Shown piece by piece: positions 33,726 to 41,650 of a DNA stretch of 50,012 nt (position 1 is its first letter; each line of letters opens with the position of its first letter). The position numbers were made by a program, and so were the translations under genes. The notes beneath the pieces are model-generated. The model searched no databases and had not been told where the DNA came from. It saw only the letters and a program-made list of their open reading frames with translations. Origin of the DNA: an uncultured Bacilli bacterium (lineage in GTDB: Bacteria; Bacillota_I; Bacilli_A; RF39; UBA660); assembly GCA_934120265.1 (NCBI GenBank), contig CAKOTU010000008.1:1-50012 (forward strand), given 5' to 3'.

Positions 33726-34143
33726 TTACTTCACCATCTTTCTTAACGAATTTACACTTGATTGGAAGTTTGTGCATAGCAAGTCTTAAAGCTTCACGAG
33801 CTGTTGCTTCATCTACTCCACTAATTTCAAACATAATTTTTCCGCGTTTTACTACTGCTACCCATAATTCAGGTTGACCTTTACCTTTTCCCATACGAGT
33901 TTCCAAAGGTATTCTTGTTAATGATAAATGTGGGAATATGTTAATATAAACTTTTCCTCCACGTTTCATATAACGAGTCATAGCAACACGAGCAGCTTCT
34001 ATTTGTTGTTGTGTAATATAGCTACCTTCCATTGCTTGTAACCCGTATTCACCGAAATGAAGAACTCTATTTCCTCTAGCTTCTCCATCGTATTTTAAAC
34101 GATGTGGTCTACGATATTTAGTTCTTTTTGGAATGACTGCCAT
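33718..34143 (-). CDS. rplP: 50S ribosomal protein L16
   Basis: 141 residues from the ATG at 34143: MAVIPKRTKYRRPHRLKYDG, RGGKVYINIFPHLSLT, and ELWVAVVKRGKIMFEI. An AAGGAGG eight bases upstream fixes this start; the longer in-frame extension runs inside rpsC. It overlaps rpsC by 26 bp. Confidence 0.96.
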   Translation of the reverse strand: MAVIPKRTKYRRPHRLKYDGEARGNRVLHFGEYGLQAMEGSYITQQQIEAARVAMTRYMKRGGKVYINIFPHLSLTRIPLETRMGKGKGQPELWVAVVKRGKIMFEISGVDEATAREALRLAMHKLPIKCKFVKKDGEVNE

Positions 34144-34795
34144 TCTCATTACCTCCTTTTTTCTTTGAGGCAAGGATTTCTCCTTTGTAAATCCATACTT
34201 TAACACCAATCTTACCATAAGTAGTATTAGCTTCTTTGTGAGCGTAATCAATGTCAGCTCTTAAAGTATGAAGTGGAATATTTCCTTCAGTATATCCTTC
34301 AGTTCTTGCCATATCAGCTCCACCTAAACGACCTGATACTGAAGTTTTAATTCCTTTTGCTCCTGCTTTCATAGCGTTTCTAATAGCTCTCTTTTGAGCA
34401 ATTCTAAATGAAACACGATTTTCAATTTGATGTGCAATATTTTCTGCAACTAATGCAGCTACAACATCTGGGTTTTTAACTTCCATAATAGAAATTTGAA
34501 CATTTTCATCAACTAGTTTAGCTAATTGACTTCTTAATTTTTCAATTTCATCTCCACCGTGTCCAATAACAACACCTGGTTTTGCAGTATGAATAATAAC
34601 ATCTGTTTTCTTTGCTGTTCTTTCAATAACAATACTAGATACAGCAGCATCTTTAAGTTTAGCACTTAATGCTTTACGGATTTTAACATCGTTATTTAAA
34701 TACTTAGCGAAATCTTTATTACTAGCATACCAATTAGATTCCCAAGTTTTGTTAATACCAATTCTAAGTCCTATTGGACTAACTTTTTGACCCAC
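34118..34795 (-). CDS. rpsC: 30S ribosomal protein S3
   Basis: 225 residues: MGQKVSPIGLRIGINKTWES, a KH domain with VVIGHGGDEIEKLRSQL, and the C-terminal GRLGGADMARTEGYTEGNIP. Forms the mRNA entry site. Its 3' end covers the ribosome site and start of rplP, implying translational coupling. Confidence 0.97.
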   Translation of the reverse strand: MGQKVSPIGLRIGINKTWESNWYASNKDFAKYLNNDVKIRKALSAKLKDAAVSSIVIERTAKKTDVIIHTAKPGVVIGHGGDEIEKLRSQLAKLVDENVQISIMEVKNPDVVAALVAENIAHQIENRVSFRIAQKRAIRNAMKAGAKGIKTSVSGRLGGADMARTEGYTEGNIPLHTLRADIDYAHKEANTTYGKIGVKVWIYKGEILASKKKGGNENGSHSKKN

Positions 34796-34811
34796 GAGTT
34801 TTCCTCCTTAC

Positions 34812-35147
34812 TTATTTATTGTCACTAACAACAATCTTAATGTGACTTGTTCTTTTCTTAATTGGATCTACATGTCCACGTGATCCAAATTTCATTCTTT
34901 TCATTGTTTGTCCTTCGTTAACAATTGCTTCTTTAACAACTAAGTCTTTTTTATTTAATCCTAAGTTGTTTTCAGCATTGGCAACAGCAGAAACTAACAC
35001 TTTTCTAGATAATCTTGAAGCTTCTTTATTAATGTTTTTTAATATTTTATCAGCTTCTTCTACGCTCTTACCACGTATTAAATCTATAACTAAACGGGCT
35101 TTACGAGGTGCAATTCTAACTCCTTTTGCAATCGCATATGCTTCCAT
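34812..35147 (-). CDS. rplV: 50S ribosomal protein L22
   Basis: 111 residues: RIAPRKARLVIDLIRGKSVE and the tunnel-lining hairpin region GQTMKRMKFGSRGHVDPIKK. Confidence 0.97.
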   Translation of the reverse strand: MEAYAIAKGVRIAPRKARLVIDLIRGKSVEEADKILKNINKEASRLSRKVLVSAVANAENNLGLNKKDLVVKEAIVNEGQTMKRMKFGSRGHVDPIKKRTSHIKIVVSDNK

Positions 35148-35179
35148 TTTAGTCCTCCTTTCTTGGTAACTATTTTGTC

Positions 35180-35452
35180 TTATTTTTTACCTTTTTCATC
35201 GCCATGTCCACCAAATTTACGTGTTAATGCGAATTCTCCTAATTTATGTCCAACCATATCTTCTGTTACATAAACAGGAATAAATTCTTTACCATTATGA
35301 ACAGCAAATGTGTGTCCAATAAATTCAGGATAAATTGTTGAACGGCGAGACCATGTTTTAATAACTTCTTTTTTTCCAGATTCATTTACTTTAGCTACTT
35401 TTTTTGTTAAATGAGCATCAACAAAAGGTAACTTCTTTAAACTTCTAGCCAT
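35180..35452 (-). CDS. rpsS: 30S ribosomal protein S19
   Basis: 90 residues: MARSLKKLPFVDAHLTKKV, TWSRRSTIYPEFIGHTFAVH and KLGEFALTRKFGGH. Confidence 0.97.
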   Translation of the reverse strand: MARSLKKLPFVDAHLTKKVAKVNESGKKEVIKTWSRRSTIYPEFIGHTFAVHNGKEFIPVYVTEDMVGHKLGEFALTRKFGGHGDEKGKK

Positions 35453-35469
35453 TAATAATCATCCTTTCA

Positions 35470-36300
35470 CTATTTTGTACGACGACGTACAATTAATTTA
35501 TCACTTGCTTTTTTATTAGCACGAGTTTTGTATCCTAATGCTGGTTTACCCCAAGGAGTAACTGGACCTTTACGACCGATAGGTGCACGTCCTTCACCAC
35601 CACCATGTGGGTGATCATTAGGGTTCATAACAGAACCACGAACTGTTGGTTTAATACCCATATGTCTTTTACGACCTGCTTTACCAATACTTACTAATTC
35701 ATGATCTGCATTACCAACTTCACCAATAGTAGCTCTACAAGTACTTAATACTTTACGAACTTCTCCACTAGTTAAACGAAGTAATGTATATTTACCTTCA
35801 CGTCCTAATATTTGAACTGAACTTCCAGCAGTACGAGCGATTTGACCACCCTTACCAGCTTTTAATTCAACATTATGAACTACTGTTCCTTCAGGAATAT
35901 TACCAAGCTCTAATGAGTTACCAACTTTAATATCAGTTTTAGCTCCGCTTTCTATTTTATCCCCAACTTTTAAACCCTTTGGAGCAATAATATATCTTTT
36001 TTCTCCATCGGCATAATTAATTAAAGCAATGTTAGCAGTACGGTTTGGATCGTATTCAATAGTAGCAACAGTTCCAACAACACCATCTTTATCTCTTTTA
36101 AAATCAATAATACGGTATTTTCTTTTAGCTCCGCCACCACGATGTCTCAAAGTAATTTTACCTTGATTATTACGTCCACCATTTTTCTTTAAAGTAACAA
36201 CTAATGATTTTTCAGGAACTGAAGTAGTAATTTCATCGTTGATTAACTTTGACATACCACGAGTACCATTAGTCATAGGTTTGTATGTTTTTATTGCCAT
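35470..36300 (-). CDS. rplB: 50S ribosomal protein L2
   Basis: 276 residues: MAIKTYKPMTNGTRGMSKL, GRNNQGKITLRHRGGGAKRK and the peptidyl-transferase region MNPNDHPHGGGEGRAPIGRK with the conserved His. Confidence 0.98.
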   Translation of the reverse strand: MAIKTYKPMTNGTRGMSKLINDEITTSVPEKSLVVTLKKNGGRNNQGKITLRHRGGGAKRKYRIIDFKRDKDGVVGTVATIEYDPNRTANIALINYADGEKRYIIAPKGLKVGDKIESGAKTDIKVGNSLELGNIPEGTVVHNVELKAGKGGQIARTAGSSVQILGREGKYTLLRLTSGEVRKVLSTCRATIGEVGNADHELVSIGKAGRKRHMGIKPTVRGSVMNPNDHPHGGGEGRAPIGRKGPVTPWGKPALGYKTRANKKASDKLIVRRRTK

Positions 36301-36317
36301 ATATATCCTCCTTTAGA

Positions 36318-36599
36318 TTAGTTTAGTTCGATTGAACTACCTTCTCTTAATTTAACAATTGCTTTTTTTACTTTATTTGTTTTTCCTGTATATCTACCAA
36401 CTCTTTTTTTCTTTGGTTTAACATTTACAGTATTAACACTTTCAACTTTTACGTTGAATATTTTTTCTACAGTTTGTTTAATTTGAACTTTATTTGCATC
36501 TGTAGCAACACTAAATGTAATAGTGTTTTTATTTTGTGCTAAATCAGCACTTTTTTCTGTAATAATTGGCGCTTTAATAATATCTCTATAGTTATTCAT
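36318..36599 (-). CDS. rplW: 50S ribosomal protein L23
   Basis: 93 residues: DIIKAPIITEKSADLAQNKN, FNVKVESVNTVNVKPKKKRV. Docking site for trigger factor and SRP. Its ATG abuts the rplD stop (1-bp overlap). Confidence 0.96.
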   Translation of the reverse strand: MNNYRDIIKAPIITEKSADLAQNKNTITFSVATDANKVQIKQTVEKIFNVKVESVNTVNVKPKKKRVGRYTGKTNKVKKAIVKLREGSSIELN

Positions 36600-37225
36600 T
36601 AAATAAGCACCTCCCCAACTTTTTTAGCAGCCTCTGTAGTCATTAATAATGCATCTGCACTAACTACATCTAAAGTGTTAATTTCGCTTGCTTCAAGTAA
36701 CATTACACTAGCAATATTACGAGTAGCTAAAATTAAATTTTCATTTAATTCATCTACAACAATTAATACTTTTTTGTTTGCTAATTTTAAATTATTTAAG
36801 ATATTTAACATATCTTTAGTTTTGTTTGTTTCAAGATTTAAGCTATCAACAACAACGATTGCTTTTTCAATATCTTTATAAGCTAAAGCTGATTTTAAAG
36901 CTAATCTTCTTTCTTTACGATTCATTTTTTTATCGTAATCTCTAGGTGTTGGTCCAAATACTACACCACCATGATACCATTGTGCTGCACGGATACTTCC
37001 TTGACGAGCACGACCTGTACCTTTTTGTCTCCATGGTTTTCTTCCACCACCACTAACTTCTGAACGTGTTTTTGTACTTGCAGTACCTTGTCTTTGAGCA
37101 TTTCTTGTTAATGTAATTGCATCATATAAAACAGCATCGTTTGGAGTAATTCCAAATACTTGTTTTTCTAAAGTAATATCACTAACTTTTTCACCTTTGA
37201 TATTTAATACAGATAATTTAGCCAT
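36599..37225 (-). CDS. rplD: 50S ribosomal protein L4
   Basis: 208 residues: the tunnel loop TKTRSEVSGGGRKPWRQKGT, GRARQGSIRAAQWYHGGVVF and RKERRLALKSALAYK. L4 can autoregulate the S10 operon in some bacteria; not tested here. Confidence 0.97.
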   Translation of the reverse strand: MAKLSVLNIKGEKVSDITLEKQVFGITPNDAVLYDAITLTRNAQRQGTASTKTRSEVSGGGRKPWRQKGTGRARQGSIRAAQWYHGGVVFGPTPRDYDKKMNRKERRLALKSALAYKDIEKAIVVVDSLNLETNKTKDMLNILNNLKLANKKVLIVVDELNENLILATRNIASVMLLEASEINTLDVVSADALLMTTEAAKKVGEVLI

Positions 37226-37240
37226 CTATATTCCTCCTTA

Positions 37241-37990
37241 CTAGTTTTCAGCTTCTACTGGAGCTTCTGTTTCAGTTGCTTCAACTTCTTCAGATTTTTC
37301 TACCACTGGTGTTTCATTAGTTTCTTCTACATATTTAATTAATTCTTCTGTTTCTTTTACCTTTCCAGGATTTTTAACAGCGGTCTTAATTACAACTAAT
37401 GATTTTTTAGGTCCTGGTATATTACCTTTGATTAAAATTACATTATTTTCAACATCTACAGCAACAACTTCAAGATTTTGAATAGTTACTGTTAATGTAC
37501 CCATATGACCTGGTAATTTCTTACCCTTAAAAACACGCATTGGTCTCATAGTTCCCATTGAACCTGGTTTTCTGTGATAATGAGAACCATGTCCCATAGG
37601 ACCTCTACTTTGATTATGTCTTTTAATTACACCTTGGAAACCATGTCCCTTAGTGATTCCTGTAACATCAACAACTTCACCAGCTTCAAAAATATCAGCT
37701 TTGATTTCTTGGCCTAATGAATAATTATTGATTTCTACACCTCTAATTTCTTTAAAGAAGCGCTTAGGTGTAGTCTTAGCTTTATTGGTATGTCCAATAG
37801 AAGCTTTAGTCGCTAACTTTTCTCTCTTTGTATCAAATCCTAGTTGAATAGCTTCATAACCATCATTTTCTTTTGTCTTAATTTGTGTTACCACATTTGG
37901 TTCAACTTCAACAACAGTTACTGGAACTAATTTACCTGATTTTGTAAATACTTGAGTCATTCCAATTTTACGACCTAAGATTCCTTTCAT
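37241..37990 (-). CDS. rplC: 50S ribosomal protein L3 with acidic tail
   Basis: 249 residues: MKGILGRKIGMTQVFTKSGK, VTGITKGHGFQGVIKRHNQS and RPMRVFKGKKLPGHMGTLTV. About 40 C-terminal residues after the usual end are Glu/Thr/Val-rich (TPVVEKSEEVEATETEAPVE), an extension beyond the normal 205-215-residue protein. Confidence 0.97.
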   Translation of the reverse strand: MKGILGRKIGMTQVFTKSGKLVPVTVVEVEPNVVTQIKTKENDGYEAIQLGFDTKREKLATKASIGHTNKAKTTPKRFFKEIRGVEINNYSLGQEIKADIFEAGEVVDVTGITKGHGFQGVIKRHNQSRGPMGHGSHYHRKPGSMGTMRPMRVFKGKKLPGHMGTLTVTIQNLEVVAVDVENNVILIKGNIPGPKKSLVVIKTAVKNPGKVKETEELIKYVEETNETPVVEKSEEVEATETEAPVEAEN

Positions 37991-38008
37991 AATTTTTCCT
38001 CCTATAAA

Positions 38009-38317
38009 TTATAATTTAATTTGAATATCAACACCACTTGGGATATCTAAATGAGTTAATGCCTCAATAGTTTCCTTAGATGGGTTATTGATATCAATTA
38101 GTCTTTTGTGTGTTCTTCTTTCAAATTGTTCACGTGAATCTTTATATTTGTGAACCGCTCTTAAAATTGTAACTTTTTCAATTTCAGTTGGAAGTGGTAC
38201 TGGTCCACTAACTTCTCCGCCTGATCTTTTAACTGTTTCCACAATTTTAGCACAAGCAGTATCCAAACTTTTGTGTTCGAACGCTTTTAATTTGATACGA
38301 ACTGTAGTTTTAGACAT
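38009..38317 (-). CDS. rpsJ: 30S ribosomal protein S10
   Basis: 102 residues: RIKLKAFEHKSLDTACAKIV, SGPVPLPTEIEKVTILRA and EQFERRTHKRLIDINNPS. First gene of the superoperon, behind a 129-nt leader and a good promoter. Also NusE in antitermination. Confidence 0.97.
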   Translation of the reverse strand: MSKTTVRIKLKAFEHKSLDTACAKIVETVKRSGGEVSGPVPLPTEIEKVTILRAVHKYKDSREQFERRTHKRLIDINNPSKETIEALTHLDIPSGVDIQIKL

Positions 38318-38446
38318 ATTGTATCCTCCCTTCGCCTATATCTCAGTATAGACTAGCTCCGTGTAAAAACCCGATATATTTCCAAATTTTATTTATCAAC
38401 TTAACCTGGCGTATCGGCAACCTCACACATCTTCGCATGCCACACA
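38318..38446 (-). ncRNA. 5' leader of the S10 operon
   Basis: About 129 nt of untranslated leader from the predicted start. It can form small hairpins, for example CTATA-CTGAGA-TATAG just before AGGCGAAGGGAGG. Long S10 leaders often carry control elements; no known family is asserted. Confidence 0.4.
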
Positions 38447-38452
38447 TTCAAA

Positions 38453-38481
38453 ATTATACACAATTATTGTATGAAATGCAA
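38453..38481 (-). promoter_or_regulatory. Promoter of the S10-spc-alpha operon
   Basis: Minus strand TTGCAT (38481-38476), 17-bp spacer, TATAAT (38458-38453). Confidence 0.8.
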
Positions 38482-38546
38482 TAGTTTTTTAGAATTTTTT
38501 TCGTTTTTTTATTTATGTAAGCATAAAATTTATAGAGTGTGATAAC

Positions 38547-38855
38547 ATGAAACTAGTTCCTAGTACTCCTGCTAATATATATACATTAAGTGCTATTGTT
38601 ATTGGTTATATTCTTTTAAATGATTCTACTCCGGCCGAACAAAACTCTTTAGGCAACTGGTTTATGCTTATTGGACAAGTGCTTTGTACTAATTCTGCGC
38701 AACAGCAAGTCATAAATAATAGAAATGGAACATCAAATAAATCTAATCAGCACATTATTAATGATACATTTGGCAGTGATTATACTGTGGAAAACATTGA
38801 GAAAGTAATAAAAGCTATGAAACAAGAAATAGACAATATAAAAAAAGGAATATAA
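38547..38855 (+). CDS. Small conserved-looking protein with one membrane-like segment
   Basis: 102 residues, unknown family. PANIYTLSAIVIGYILLNDS is a hydrophobic stretch, EQNSLGNWFMLIGQVLCTNS follows, a polar linker rich in Asn/Ser, and a C-terminal helix (VENIEKVIKAMKQEIDNIKK). It is one of few plus-strand genes here and lies 61 bp before gpsA, so the two may be co-transcribed. GTGATAAC is a weak ribosome site. Confidence 0.65.
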   Translation: MKLVPSTPANIYTLSAIVIGYILLNDSTPAEQNSLGNWFMLIGQVLCTNSAQQQVINNRNGTSNKSNQHIINDTFGSDYTVENIEKVIKAMKQEIDNIKKGI

Positions 38856-38916
38856 GAATTTTCAAAATAACACATTTTATGATAAAATTATCTACGTAGC
38901 ATAGAAAGAGGTTTAT

Positions 38917-39891
38917 ATGAAAATAACTATATTAGGATCAGGAGCATACGCCATAGCACTTTCTTTAATGTTTAATGAAAATGGTTGTGACATTACACTA
39001 TGGGAAAAATTTGAAGAGCAAGCTAATCTACTAAGAAAAACAAGGGTTAATAAACAAGCTTTGCCAGGGGTTATAATTCCTGAAAACATCAAAATAGAAA
39101 GCAGTTTAAAAGAAAGTATTAAAGACAGTGAGCTTATTGTAATAGCTATACCTGCCGCATTTGTTGATAAAACTGCCAAAGAATTGGCAAAATATATAAA
39201 TGATGAACAGCATATCTGTATTGCCACAAAAGGAATAGAACAAGATACATGCTTATTTATTGATGATGTAATAAAAAAACATATAAAAACAAAAAACATC
39301 GCCGTTATTTCAGGGCCATCATTTGCTATCGACATAGCAAACCATGCACCTATTGGACTAGCACTTGCTACAAAAAACAAAAAAACTAGAGTTTTAGTAC
39401 ATAAAGCTTTAGAAAACAAAACATTAAAATTACGTGATACTAACGATATGATTGGTGTTGAAATCTGTGGTTCAATCAAAAACGTAATTGCTATTGCAGC
39501 TGGAATAATTAATGGTATGGGGCTCCCAGAATCTACACAAGCTATGCTTATAACAGAATCATTACATGATATTAAAGAATTAATTAAAGCTTTGGGCGGA
39601 GACGGCAAAACCATTTTATCGTTCGCTGGATTTGGAGATTTACTTTTAACTTGTACTAGTACTAAGAGCAGGAATTTCAGTTTTGGCCGTTTGATTGGAA
39701 AAAAAGCTTCAAAAGAAGAAATAGAAAAATACATTAATAATACAACTATAGAAGGACTATACACATTAAAATCAATTTATAAATTAATTAAACATAAAAA
39801 AGTTGACATTCCTATAATCAACTTAATTCATGACATTGTATTTTATAGAAAAGATTCAAATGAAATTAAAACATTCTTAATAGAGAAATAA
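38917..39891 (+). CDS. gpsA: Glycerol-3-phosphate dehydrogenase [NAD(P)+]
   Basis: 324 residues. ITILGSGAYAIALSLMFNE is the nucleotide-binding loop (GSGAYA where GAGSWG is more usual), VISGPSFAIDIA the GPSFA motif, and GVEICGSIKNVIAIAAGI holds the catalytic Lys. GFGDLLLTCTSTKSRNF is the late signature. It reduces dihydroxyacetone phosphate to glycerol-3-phosphate for phospholipids. AGAGG precedes the ATG. Faces the rpsF-ssb-rpsR operon across a shared terminator. Confidence 0.95.
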   Translation: MKITILGSGAYAIALSLMFNENGCDITLWEKFEEQANLLRKTRVNKQALPGVIIPENIKIESSLKESIKDSELIVIAIPAAFVDKTAKELAKYINDEQHICIATKGIEQDTCLFIDDVIKKHIKTKNIAVISGPSFAIDIANHAPIGLALATKNKKTRVLVHKALENKTLKLRDTNDMIGVEICGSIKNVIAIAAGIINGMGLPESTQAMLITESLHDIKELIKALGGDGKTILSFAGFGDLLLTCTSTKSRNFSFGRLIGKKASKEEIEKYINNTTIEGLYTLKSIYKLIKHKKVDIPIINLIHDIVFYRKDSNEIKTFLIEK

Positions 39892-39893
39892 AC

Positions 39894-39928
39894 AAAAAAA
39901 GAACTCCTATTTTGAAGTTCTTTTTATT
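39894..39928. terminator. Bidirectional terminator between gpsA and rpsR
   Basis: AAAAAGAACT (39896-39905) pairs with AGTTCTTTTT (39916-39925); T runs follow on both strands. Confidence 0.8.
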
Positions 39929-39929
39929 A

Positions 39930-40148
39930 TTATTTAACAAATGGTATTAAAGCCATAAAACGTGCTTTTTTAACTTCACCAGCAATATGTCTTTGGTGTT
40001 TAGCACAAGCACCAGTTACTCTTCTTGGTAAAATCTTTCCTTTATCAGCACTTATATATTTTTTAATTATGTCAGCATCTTTATAATCTACAGATTTACC
40101 TGCACACATTTGACATATTTTTTTCTTTTTTCTATAAAATTCAGCCAT
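39930..40148 (-). CDS. rpsR: 30S ribosomal protein S18
   Basis: 72 residues: FYRKKKKICQMCAGKSVDYK, LPRRVTGACAKHQRHIAGEV. The CxxC plus later Cys/His suggests the zinc-binding form. Last gene of rpsF-ssb-rpsR. Confidence 0.96.
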   Translation of the reverse strand: MAEFYRKKKKICQMCAGKSVDYKDADIIKKYISADKGKILPRRVTGACAKHQRHIAGEVKKARFMALIPFVK

Positions 40149-40163
40149 TTTATTTCCTCCTTA

Positions 40164-40628
40164 TTAATCTAAGAAGTTATCATCGATAGAAACACTATCA
40201 CCAAAATCAGCAAATGGATCATCAGCAACATCTACACTATTTGTAGATCCTGCTCCTTGATAATCATAAGGGCTTGGTTCATTACTTGTTTGACTACGAT
40301 TTTGAGATTGAGCTCTAGTTTCTAAAAATTGAACAGAGTCCGCAACAACTTCCATCGTATATCTTTTATTTCCATCTTTATCATCATAACTTCCTGTTTG
40401 AATTCTTCCTTCAACAGAAACTAAACTACCTTTGTCCAAGAAATTGCAAACATTTTCAGCTTGCTTTCTCCAAACAACTACATTGATAAAATCAGTTTCT
40501 CTTTGTCCTTGAGCATTACTATAAGTTCTATTTACTGCTACTGAAAATCTAGCATATGGTAAATTAGAACCTGTATATCTCAATTCTGGTTTGGCAGTTA
40601 ATCTACCAATTAACATTACTCTATTCAT
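40164..40628 (-). CDS. ssb: Single-stranded DNA-binding protein
   Basis: 154 residues: MNRVMLIGRLTAKPELRYTG, TDFINVVVWRKQAENVCNFL and SLVSVEGRIQTGSYDDKDGN form the OB-fold; a flexible Gln/Ser-rich linker leads to the acidic tip SIDDNFLD, an imperfect form of DDDIPF. Host replication SSB, distinct from the element's SSB-like protein. Confidence 0.96.
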   Translation of the reverse strand: MNRVMLIGRLTAKPELRYTGSNLPYARFSVAVNRTYSNAQGQRETDFINVVVWRKQAENVCNFLDKGSLVSVEGRIQTGSYDDKDGNKRYTMEVVADSVQFLETRAQSQNRSQTSNEPSPYDYQGAGSTNSVDVADDPFADFGDSVSIDDNFLD

Positions 40629-40642
40629 GCGTACCTCTTTTC

Positions 40643-40933
40643 TTAAGCTTCAATCTTTGTAATTAAATGACGAATTACATCATTACTAATTAAAGCTAAA
40701 CGATCAAATTCTTTAATAGCTTTATCATCACTAGCTTCTAAAGTAGCTAAGAAGTAATATCCACTTTTGAATTTTTTGATTTCATAAGCTAATTCTTTTT
40801 GACCTAATTCTTTTACACTTACGTTCTTAGCTCCGTTATCAGTTAAAACTTTTTCAAATGATGCACTTACACCTTTGATTTCTTCTTCTGATAATGTAGG
40901 ACGAACAATAAACATAATTTCATAGTTTGTCAT
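40643..40933 (-). CDS. rpsF: 30S ribosomal protein S6
   Basis: 96 residues: TNYEIMFIVRPTLSEEEIKG, YEIKKFKSGYYFLATLEA and LALISNDVIRHLITKIE. First gene of the operon; GGAGGTG precedes the ATG. Confidence 0.96.
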   Translation of the reverse strand: MTNYEIMFIVRPTLSEEEIKGVSASFEKVLTDNGAKNVSVKELGQKELAYEIKKFKSGYYFLATLEASDDKAIKEFDRLALISNDVIRHLITKIEA

Positions 40934-40995
40934 ATCTACACCTCCTTATGGTCTACTGGCTTTCTAAAAAGCAAGGAGTAAATTTCTTACTCGCC
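40934..40995 (-). ncRNA. Candidate S6:S18 leader RNA
   Basis: The leader between the promoter and rpsF contains GAGTA/TACTC and GGC/GCC inverted repeats and a CCAGTAGACC segment. A leader bound by the S6:S18 dimer is known at this position in many bacteria. Identity rests on location and pairing. Confidence 0.4.
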
Positions 40996-40999
40996 TTTG

Positions 41000-41028
41000 A
41001 TTATAACAAAGAAAAATATATTTGTAAA
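41000..41028 (-). promoter_or_regulatory. rpsF operon promoter
   Basis: Minus strand TTTACA (41028-41023), 17-bp spacer, TATAAT (41005-41000). Confidence 0.7.
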
Positions 41029-41102
41029 CCTTATTTTAATTATATTTAGTACTTTTTTTAATATACTCAAAACTTTAAAAACACCAAAAAATGCCAAAAT
41101 TG

Positions 41103-41115
41103 GTATTATTAATAC
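41103..41115. promoter_or_regulatory. Palindrome upstream of XRE gene
   Basis: GTATTATTAATAC is a perfect 13-bp palindrome about 85 bp before the regulator start, in the divergent intergenic region with rpsF. It is a possible operator. Confidence 0.3.
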
Positions 41116-41199
41116 AAAAAACGCATTTTTTATGGACTAATACTATGAATAATTTTTATGGTTTTTGGGAGATAATAATAGTGTAGTAGGTGAAGCATA

Positions 41200-41625
41200 A
41201 TGAATTTTAGTAAAGAAGATGAAAATTACATATATAATGTTATAGGTAGGAACATCAAAAAATATCGTAAATTGAAAGGTTTAACTCAAGCACAGCTAGC
41301 AGAAAAAATTGATTATTCTCTATCTTTCGTTTCTAGTGTTGAAAGCAGAAAGCATCAAACATTTTCTTTAGGTGCACTATGGAGAATATCTTTAATATTA
41401 GAAGTTGATATGTATAAACTTTGTATTGACGAAGATGATTTACGAAATGAAAATAGATGTGCCTTATACAAGTGCGATAATTGCGGTAATGAAATAAAAA
41501 TGCCAAAAGAAATAATTACTACCTTTAATATTATTAACAAAATGTTTAGTGATGATAACAAAAGTCCTAAATTTAATTGTCCAGAATGTAGAGAAGGAAA
41601 ATTGATTATCGAAGAAAAAGACTAA
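41200..41625 (+). CDS. XRE-type HTH regulator with C-terminal zinc-binding region
   Basis: 141 residues. Residues 10-70 are a Cro/CI-type HTH (IKKYRKLKGLTQAQLAEKID, YSLSFVSSVESRKHQTFSLG). After a short linker, CDNCG and CPEC about 40 residues apart form a likely zinc site. The combination of XRE domain and zinc ribbon suggests a metal- or redox-sensing repressor; this is inference. GTAGGTGAAGC precedes the ATG. It is divergent from rpsF and convergent with ychF. Confidence 0.85.
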   Translation: MNFSKEDENYIYNVIGRNIKKYRKLKGLTQAQLAEKIDYSLSFVSSVESRKHQTFSLGALWRISLILEVDMYKLCIDEDDLRNENRCALYKCDNCGNEIKMPKEIITTFNIINKMFSDDNKSPKFNCPECREGKLIIEEKD

Positions 41626-41650
41626 AGTATTGCAACTTTAGTCTTTTTTA
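41616..41650. terminator. Bidirectional terminator between XRE gene and ychF
   Basis: GACTAAAGT (41620-41628) pairs with ACTTTAGTC (41635-41643), with A and T runs outside. Confidence 0.8.

Noticed and set aside
38913..39764. 283-codon minus-strand frame opposite gpsA
   Set aside because: Shadow of gpsA; gpsA has the full set of family motifs and a ribosome site.
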